A DNA stretch of 5,147 nucleotides from positions 1 through 5,147 of the forward strand of contig NZ_CALETI010000264.1 in assembly GCF_937920075.1 (NCBI RefSeq), written 5' to 3'. Under the pieces are notes generated by a model that saw only the letters and a program-made list of their open reading frames with translations, was not told the origin of the DNA and ran no database searches. The translations under genes were made by a program, and so were the position numbers. Source of the DNA: an uncultured Agitococcus sp. (GTDB taxonomy: Bacteria; Pseudomonadota; Gammaproteobacteria; Pseudomonadales; Moraxellaceae). Of this stretch, positions 1 to 3,435 are shown in pieces. The stretch's first letter is position 1. Each line of letters starts with the position of its first letter.

Positions 1-86
1 GCTCTTTATTTAGTAAAACCTTTGATTTTCAACCACGATATGGTTTAAAAGATATTTTTGCACACTACCAAAACTTAAAAACCTAA
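1..86 (+). CDS. 3' end of an unidentified rightward gene (possible NAD-dependent epimerase tail)
   Basis: Only the last 27 or so codons are visible, read from base 3 to the TAA at 84-86; the start lies outside the window. The tail contains FQPRYGLKDIFAHY near its end. This loosely resembles the C-terminus of extended short-chain dehydrogenases/NAD-dependent sugar epimerases, where a 'G(F/W)xPRYsLeeGl' segment precedes a final helix. That resemblance is from memory and rests on very few residues, so the family is a guess. That it is a real coding end is supported by the other two forward frames closing early (TAG at 11-13, TAA at 46-48) and by a strong hairpin terminator 5 bases after the stop. 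Confidence 0.5.
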   Translation, partial: SLFSKTFDFQPRYGLKDIFAHYQNLKT

Positions 87-90
87 CACA

Positions 91-120
91 AAAAAACAGC
101 CCAATTAAGGGCTGTTTTTT
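91..120. terminator. Bidirectional Rho-independent terminator between two convergent genes
   Basis: The stem CAGCCC (97-102) pairs with GGGCTG (109-114) around the loop AATTAA. It is flanked by six A (91-96) on the left and six T (115-120) on the right, so either strand gives a GC stem followed by a U tract. It lies 5 bases after the stop of the rightward gene ending at 86 and 13 bases after the stop of the leftward phasin gene, so it can end both transcripts. Confidence 0.9.
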
Positions 121-132
121 TCTTCACAAAGA

Positions 133-558
133 TTATTTTTGTGATTTCTGATTTTCACGCATTTGATCGGTTAACTGTTGCAATACTTGCGTTAAGGTAT
201 CTAAACGTTGATTAATAGAATCTAATTCACGTTGATTGGGAATACCCAAACGACCCAAAGCAGCAGATAACTTGTCATCAAAAGCTTTTTCTACTTTTTC
301 ACGAGTATCACTGGCTTTTTCTAACACCTTATCACGTGCTTCAACCACAGTTTCTACCGTATTATCCGCAATATCACGGGTTTTAGCTTCTAATTCCGCA
401 CCCACTTTGACTAAATTATCAAAGACTTTACCACCTTCTTCTTCGGCACGCGAAAATGCCCCTAAACCTGCCAACCAAATATCTTGCGTATATTTACGCA
501 ACTCAGCAGCAGATGAAAACTTACGTGGTTTATCACCCGATTTATTGTCAGTTGACAT
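133..558 (-). CDS. Phasin, polyhydroxyalkanoate granule-associated protein (PhaI/PhaF type)
   Basis: The 141-residue protein matches the PHA granule-associated phasin family of gammaproteobacteria (PhaI and the N-terminal part of PhaF). Such phasins coat the surface of PHA inclusions and influence granule number and size. Visible signs are the segment IWLAGLGAFSRAEEEGG (27-43) followed by FDNLVKVGAELE (46-57), a charged amphipathic helix rich in E/K/D/R (about 58-98), then LGRLGIP (101-107) and a C-terminal leucine-zipper-like stretch (111-133, leucines and isoleucines at heptad-like spacing) fitting phasin oligomerisation. There is no alanine/lysine-rich PhaF-type DNA-binding tail, so it is the short form. 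I chose the ATG at 558. A TTG in frame at 570 would add four residues, but that codon runs into the GGGGGGA Shine-Dalgarno stretch that serves the ATG. No PHA synthase is visible here. The gene is divergent from the SCP2 gene and has its own terminator. I found no convincing promoter. Confidence 0.88.
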   Translation of the reverse strand: MSTDNKSGDKPRKFSSAAELRKYTQDIWLAGLGAFSRAEEEGGKVFDNLVKVGAELEAKTRDIADNTVETVVEARDKVLEKASDTREKVEKAFDDKLSAALGRLGIPNQRELDSINQRLDTLTQVLQQLTDQMRENQKSQK

Positions 559-561
559 ATA

Positions 562-568
562 TCCCCCC
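562..568 (-). promoter_or_regulatory. Ribosome binding site that decides the phasin start
   Basis: On the minus strand GGGGGGA lies 3 bases before the ATG at 558. It overlaps the codons after the alternative TTG at 570, so the TTG is unlikely to be used. Confidence 0.6.
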
Positions 569-663
569 AATAGCCCAAATTACTTTAAAAATGTCACAGA
601 TACTTTGTTAGAAGATAACTTACCAACAAAAATGTACAATTATTTTTACTAAAGGTGGCTATA

Positions 664-689
664 CTAGCACTTTAAGGGCTAGCATTAAG
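664..689 (+). repeat. Short imperfect direct repeat in the divergent intergenic region
   Basis: CTAGCACTTTAAG (664-676) is followed by CTAGCATTAAG (679-689). The two copies match if two bases are deleted, and their starts are 15 bases apart. They lie just upstream of the candidate promoter of the UbiJ-like gene. The repeat could be a tandem regulator site or chance in AT-rich DNA. Confidence 0.35.
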
Positions 690-706
690 ACAAATTGTCT
701 GACAAT
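688..706. promoter_or_regulatory. Overlapping perfect palindromes, candidate operator
   Basis: Two perfect dyads share an arm: AGACAA-A-TTGTCT (688-700) and ATTGTC-T-GACAAT (694-706). Each has 6-base arms around one central base. The shared TTGTCT is also the candidate -35 box of the rightward SCP2 gene, so a bound dimer would block RNA polymerase. The site also lies upstream of the leftward phasin gene, so it could affect either direction. The repressor identity is unknown. Confidence 0.45.
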
Positions 707-722
707 ATTGACCATCAATAAT
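695..722 (+). promoter_or_regulatory. Candidate sigma70 promoter of the UbiJ-like gene
   Basis: The -35 is TTGTCT (695-700) and the -10 is AATAAT (717-722), with a 16-base spacer. They match the consensus at 4 and 5 of 6 positions. Transcription would begin near 729, leaving a leader of about 50 bases before the ATG at 780. A weaker alternative is TTGACC (708-713), 17 bases, TACTTT (731-736). Either one places the transcription start downstream of the in-frame TTG at 708, which argues against that TTG as the start codon. Confidence 0.4.
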
Positions 723-779
723 TTATGCGATACTTTCGACGTTTTAGCTGTCACCATAGAATTTAGGTATATAACAAAG

Positions 780-1463
780 ATGGGCAGTCAACAATATCAA
801 CAACAACATCCTTCATCACTTGCTTATTTTTGGCTAAATAGTTTAGAGAGCCTACTCAATGCTTTTGTCGAATTAGACCCCACGACACGTCATCAATTGG
901 TGCAACTAGAAGGCATTGTTGTTAGAGTTAAAACTTTTGCCCCCTATCAAGTTTTTTATCTTTTATTTACCAGTCATGGTATTGAGGTCAGTCCACAACC
1001 TCAAGGTGAAGTACAAATTCGTCTAAGTGGCAAAGTGCGCGATTTAGTATGGACTTTTTTGGGCTTAGAATCCGAACAATATGCCGAATCTAAGGGTCAT
1101 TTACATTTGTGGGGCGACAACACGCTTTTGCAACAATTACGTGGTTTACTGCAAGAATTTAATATTCGTTCGGCAATTGCTCATTGGCTAAAAAGCCATT
1201 TACCCCTCAATGCCTTGTGGCACAAATTAACAGAACAAGACCTGTCGTGGCTGCGTGATTTACAACCCATTCCCGAGTTAATTAAACAAACAAGGCAAGA
1301 AATCGCTGTGCTGAACAGCGAATTACAACAACAAAAACAACAAATCAATGAGTTACAGAGTTTAGTTAAACAACAACTTAGCTATAGTCAATCTTTATTA
1401 AAATTAAGTATTGCGCTAATTGTTTTAAGTAGTAGCTTGATTATATTAAACTTTATTCATTAA
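780..1463 (+). CDS. UbiJ-like SCP2-domain protein with coiled coil and C-terminal membrane tail
   Basis: The 227-residue protein resembles UbiJ, an SCP2 (sterol carrier protein 2) fold protein that binds lipids and assists the aerobic ubiquinone biosynthesis complex. An N-terminal helix leads into LNAFVELDPTTRHQLVQLEG (26-45), like the 'LDP...LxxLxGkvv' opening of UbiJ. Beta strands with lipid-pocket-like hydrophobics follow (46-110), then GDNTLLQQLRGLLQEFNI (112-129), like UbiJ's 'GD..L...L..LL.elDid'. Residues about 165-203 are Gln/Leu/Glu-rich and predicted coiled coil, as in UbiJ. Unlike E. coli UbiJ, the chain ends in an approximately 20-residue hydrophobic segment (about 206-226, LSIALIVLSSSLIILNFI), which looks like a C-terminal membrane anchor. 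I chose the ATG at 780, with AGGT 11 bases upstream. A TTG at 708 in the same frame lies in the promoter region, and the added residues do not resemble the family. ubiE and ubiB, its usual neighbours, are absent. It could be true UbiJ or an SCP2 paralogue with another ligand, so no symbol is given. Confidence 0.75.
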   Translation: MGSQQYQQQHPSSLAYFWLNSLESLLNAFVELDPTTRHQLVQLEGIVVRVKTFAPYQVFYLLFTSHGIEVSPQPQGEVQIRLSGKVRDLVWTFLGLESEQYAESKGHLHLWGDNTLLQQLRGLLQEFNIRSAIAHWLKSHLPLNALWHKLTEQDLSWLRDLQPIPELIKQTRQEIAVLNSELQQQKQQINELQSLVKQQLSYSQSLLKLSIALIVLSSSLIILNFIH

Positions 1464-1490
1464 TATACCGTCATCTTCTTTTACACTTTT

Positions 1491-1512
1491 GCTGATAATA
1501 GTCATTGTCAGC
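1491..1512 (+). other. Hairpin between the UbiJ-like gene and the small gene
   Basis: In RNA, GCUGAUAAU (1491-1499) can pair with AUUGUCAGC (1504-1512) around the loop AGUC. The 9-pair stem includes one U-G wobble. It starts 27 bases after the UbiJ-like stop. No U tract follows, so it is a poor intrinsic terminator; it may be a 3' end stabiliser or an operator. It overlaps the candidate -35 box of the next gene. Confidence 0.4.
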
Positions 1513-1533
1513 GATTGATTGTTGAGATGAAAT
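1505..1533 (+). promoter_or_regulatory. Candidate sigma70 promoter of the small gene
   Basis: The -35 is TTGTCA (1505-1510, 5 of 6 matches) and the -10 is TGAAAT (1528-1533, 4 of 6), with a 17-base spacer. The expected start near 1540 leaves a leader of about 30 bases. This supports separate transcription of the small gene, although read-through from the UbiJ-like gene is also possible because no clear terminator separates them. Confidence 0.4.
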
Positions 1534-1569
1534 AAACAAGTCTCTCATTAACCTAAGCAGACGGACAAT

Positions 1570-1782
1570 ATGATTACTATCGAAATTACTAATCTAGATG
1601 AATTAGTCAAAGAACATCGTGGCCCAGTGACCGCTCTATTGGGAAAGATTGTGGCTGATGTTGAAGGTGAAGTCGAAAAAATTATTATGGAAGAAATTCG
1701 TAATGAGTTTGAACGTCGAGGGGTAAGAGCAAATTTTTGTAGTATTGAAGGCATTCGTTTACGCCGAATTATTACTGCTTAA
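1570..1782 (+). CDS. Small hypothetical protein, 70 residues
   Basis: I do not recognise this family. The protein is small and highly charged (about 13 acidic and 11 Lys/Arg residues) with no signal peptide or membrane segment. It opens with a short strand-like segment (MITIEITNLDELVKEH, 1-16). A long amphipathic acidic helix follows (about 18-50, with EGEVEKIIMEEIRNEFERRG at 32-51), then a basic tail with one cysteine (C57) and GIRLRRI (61-67). The 'ITxLDEL' opening is reminiscent of phage HK97 gp10-like tail proteins, but the match is too short to use and no phage genes are near. Coding is supported by the ATG with GACGGA 4 bases upstream, a candidate promoter, and a strong terminator 7 bases after the stop. 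The opposite strand is also open over most of this stretch (1548-1754), but that frame gives a serine/isoleucine-rich product with no domain and starts inside this gene. Confidence 0.65.
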   Translation: MITIEITNLDELVKEHRGPVTALLGKIVADVEGEVEKIIMEEIRNEFERRGVRANFCSIEGIRLRRIITA

Positions 1783-1789
1783 GTACCTT

Positions 1790-1820
1790 AAGACTTACGC
1801 AAGACTGCGTAAGTCTTTTT
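1790..1820 (+). terminator. Strong Rho-independent terminator after the small gene
   Basis: AAGACTTACGCA (1790-1801) pairs perfectly over 12 bases with TGCGTAAGTCTT (1806-1817) around the loop AGAC, and the sequence continues to a run of five T (1816-1820). The orientation suits the rightward small gene. It also lies 14 bases beyond the stop of leftward sixA, where the hairpin could end that transcript too, but the U tract on that side is poor. Confidence 0.9.
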
Positions 1821-1833
1821 GCTGTTACTACGT

Positions 1834-2301
1834 TTAGTTAGGTATAAACTTTGCCAATACTTTTGCCATTCCCAATCCAAAAATAGGCATATCTAATACT
1901 TGCGCCTCCGCTAAATCAAAACCTGAAACAAGATGAATGGGCTCACCCGTCAATAACGAAGCTAAACGTGCAACAATTGGCATGTGACACACGACAGCCA
2001 CCACTGCCGAATTAGGCAACATCAAATCATCTAACCATTCAAATGCTTGTTTAGGATCATCATCTGGGGTGATTTTTTCACAAATGGTCATTGGTACATC
2101 AAAGGTTTGCGCAATATGATATGCCGTTTGTTGTGCACGCACATAAGGGCTAACAATCAAGGCATCTAATTGATAACCTTGATTGACTAACCAAGCAGCT
2201 GTTTGTTGTGCTTGAAATTCTCCCTCAGACGTTAAAGCACGTGCTGCATCTGTCGTTTTTAAAGATTCTGCTTGACCATGACGTATTAAGATTATCTGCA
2301 T
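1834..2301 (-). CDS. sixA: Phosphohistidine phosphatase SixA
   Basis: The 155-residue protein belongs to the histidine phosphatase (phosphoglycerate mutase-like) superfamily, close to E. coli SixA (161 residues). SixA dephosphorylates phosphohistidine; in E. coli its reported targets are the ArcB HPt domain and the nitrogen phosphotransferase system. Visible active-site elements are R7-H8-G9 with nucleophile H8 (IILIRHGQAE), R21 in RALTSEGE, R55 in SPYVRAQQTA, and the second catalytic histidine H106 in VVCHMP. ITPDDDP (77-83) matches the family's 'LTPdgdp' loop. The protein is cytoplasmic with no signal peptide. I chose the ATG at 2301, which gives the typical 'MQ(I/V)..RHG' start and has GGTGA 5 bases upstream. 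A GTG at 2310 in frame lacks a ribosome site. The gene sits directly behind gpsA, 5 bases from its stop, so the two are one operon. Which histidine phosphoprotein it acts on here cannot be told. Confidence 0.9.
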   Translation of the reverse strand: MQIILIRHGQAESLKTTDAARALTSEGEFQAQQTAAWLVNQGYQLDALIVSPYVRAQQTAYHIAQTFDVPMTICEKITPDDDPKQAFEWLDDLMLPNSAVVAVVCHMPIVARLASLLTGEPIHLVSGFDLAEAQVLDMPIFGLGMAKVLAKFIPN

Positions 2302-2310
2302 AAATATCAC
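2302..2310 (-). promoter_or_regulatory. gpsA stop codon embedded in the sixA ribosome binding site
   Basis: On the minus strand GGTGATATTT precedes the sixA ATG. The TGA in it is the gpsA stop (2309-2307), and the surrounding GGTGA is the best Shine-Dalgarno candidate for sixA. Ribosomes ending gpsA therefore sit on the sixA start, which indicates translational coupling. Confidence 0.6.
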
Positions 2311-3332
2311 CGATTTGGTAAAACAAACTCAACATCACTACGTTGCCCACTATTCATCATTTTAGCAGCAACTTCAGCAATTGGCTGTTCATTATAAATC
2401 ACCTCATACAAGCCAGAGACAATCGGCATATAGACACCTAATTTATCCGCTTGTTGTTTCACTTGTTTAATGGTGTTGATACCTTCTGCTGTTTGTTCTA
2501 AGTCAGCAATAATGTCATTTAACTTTTTACCAGACCCTAGGGCAAAACCCACTTGATAGTTTCGGCTTAATGGTGAACTACAGGTTGCAAACAAATCGCC
2601 AACCCCAGCTAAACCTAAAAAGGTTAAAGGGTTTGCACCAAGTTGTACGGCAAAACGACTCATTTCAGCCAAAGCACGTGTTAATAACATACTACGGGTA
2701 TTTTCACCCACTTTATTGGCTTGCGCCATGCCAGTCGCAATGGCATAAATATTTTTTAATGCGCCACTTAACTCCACACCATAAATATCAGTATTAGCAA
2801 ATACTCTAAAGTATGGGCAAGCTAACACTTGATGAACAGTGGCACGTAAATCAGGGTCTAAGCTGGCAATGACAGTACCTGCTGGCATTTTGGCAGCAAT
2901 TTCTTTGGCTAAATTAGGACCACTTAATACGCCTAATCGCGCATTCGGCACTTCTTCACGGATAATTTGACTCATTAACGAAAACGTATCTGCTTCAATA
3001 CCCTTAGTCATACTGACAAGCATTTGTTTAGCTTGAAAATGAGGTTTTGCCGTTTGAATCACTTGTCTAAAGGCTTTACTGGGAATAGCGACAAACACTA
3101 AGTCAGCTTGACTCACTGTTTGCGCTAAATCGGTGCTAAATTGTAAAGTGGGATGTAAATCAAAACCTTTAAGATAACGGGTATTTTGATGAGTGGCCTG
3201 CATCTCTGCAACAAGCTCGGCATCACGTAACCATTGCGTGGTTTGACAACCATTACCTGCTGCTAAATTGGCAATTACAGTACCAAAACTACCACCACCT
3301 AATACAGCAACACGCGGCTTAGATAAGGTCAT
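2307..3332 (-). CDS. gpsA: NAD(P)-dependent glycerol-3-phosphate dehydrogenase
   Basis: This enzyme reduces dihydroxyacetone phosphate to sn-glycerol-3-phosphate, the backbone precursor of membrane phospholipids, in the cytoplasm. At 341 residues it is the family's usual length (E. coli GpsA 339). The N-terminal Rossmann fold shows the dinucleotide motif GGGSFG (12-17) after a beta strand (RVAVL). MTKGIE (108-113) and LSGPNLAKEI (136-145) are family signatures. The C-terminal helical domain has ELSGALKNIYAIATG (187-201) with the expected catalytic lysine K193, GLAGVGDL (240-247) with D246, and substrate-phosphate-binding SRN (256-258). The ATG at 3332 has AGGA 6 bases upstream. All key residues are present and the frame is intact. 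It heads a two-gene operon with sixA and has its own candidate promoter downstream of the htpG terminator. Confidence 0.97.
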   Translation of the reverse strand: MTLSKPRVAVLGGGSFGTVIANLAAGNGCQTTQWLRDAELVAEMQATHQNTRYLKGFDLHPTLQFSTDLAQTVSQADLVFVAIPSKAFRQVIQTAKPHFQAKQMLVSMTKGIEADTFSLMSQIIREEVPNARLGVLSGPNLAKEIAAKMPAGTVIASLDPDLRATVHQVLACPYFRVFANTDIYGVELSGALKNIYAIATGMAQANKVGENTRSMLLTRALAEMSRFAVQLGANPLTFLGLAGVGDLFATCSSPLSRNYQVGFALGSGKKLNDIIADLEQTAEGINTIKQVKQQADKLGVYMPIVSGLYEVIYNEQPIAEVAAKMMNSGQRSDVEFVLPNR

Positions 3333-3361
3333 ACTTATTCCTATGTAAATTATTTCTCTTC

Positions 3362-3390
3362 ACGATAGCAAACTTTAGACGTTTAAGCAA
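3362..3390 (-). promoter_or_regulatory. Candidate sigma70 promoter of gpsA-sixA
   Basis: Read leftward, the -35 is TTGCTT (3390-3385) and the -10 is TATCGT (3367-3362), with a 17-base spacer. Three and four bases match the consensus. It gives a leader of about 25 bases containing the AGGA ribosome site (3342-3339). The -35 starts right where the htpG terminator tail ends. Confidence 0.45.
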
Positions 3391-3417
3391 AATAAAGGGC
3401 GCATACGCGCCCTTTAT
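3388..3417 (-). terminator. Rho-independent terminator of htpG
   Basis: The sequence ATAAAGGGCGC (3392-3402) pairs perfectly over 11 bases with GCGCCCTTTAT (3407-3417) around the loop ATAC. Read leftward from htpG, the hairpin ends in TTTATTTTGC, a usable U-rich tail. It lies 18 bases after the htpG stop. Confidence 0.85.
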
Positions 3418-3435
3418 CAATTTGTAGTAAGCTTA

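Noticed and set aside
236..652. Open rightward frame of 138 codons opposite the phasin
   Set aside because: It is the reverse shadow of the phasin gene: serine- and asparagine-rich, no recognisable domain, and the phasin family match on the other strand is clear.
571..660. Leftward phasin promoter
   Set aside because: Several weak boxes exist (for example TTGTAC, 16 bases, TATCTT), but none is better than expected in AT-rich DNA, so none is listed as a feature.
708..779. TTG at 708 as the start of the UbiJ-like gene
   Set aside because: The TTG lies within the candidate promoter region, has no ribosome site, and adds 24 residues unlike the family. The ATG at 780 gives the usual distance to the LDP motif.
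1548..1754. Leftward open frame of 68 codons opposite the small gene
   Set aside because: Serine/isoleucine-rich composition with no domain. The rightward frame has the ribosome site, the candidate promoter and a correctly oriented terminator.
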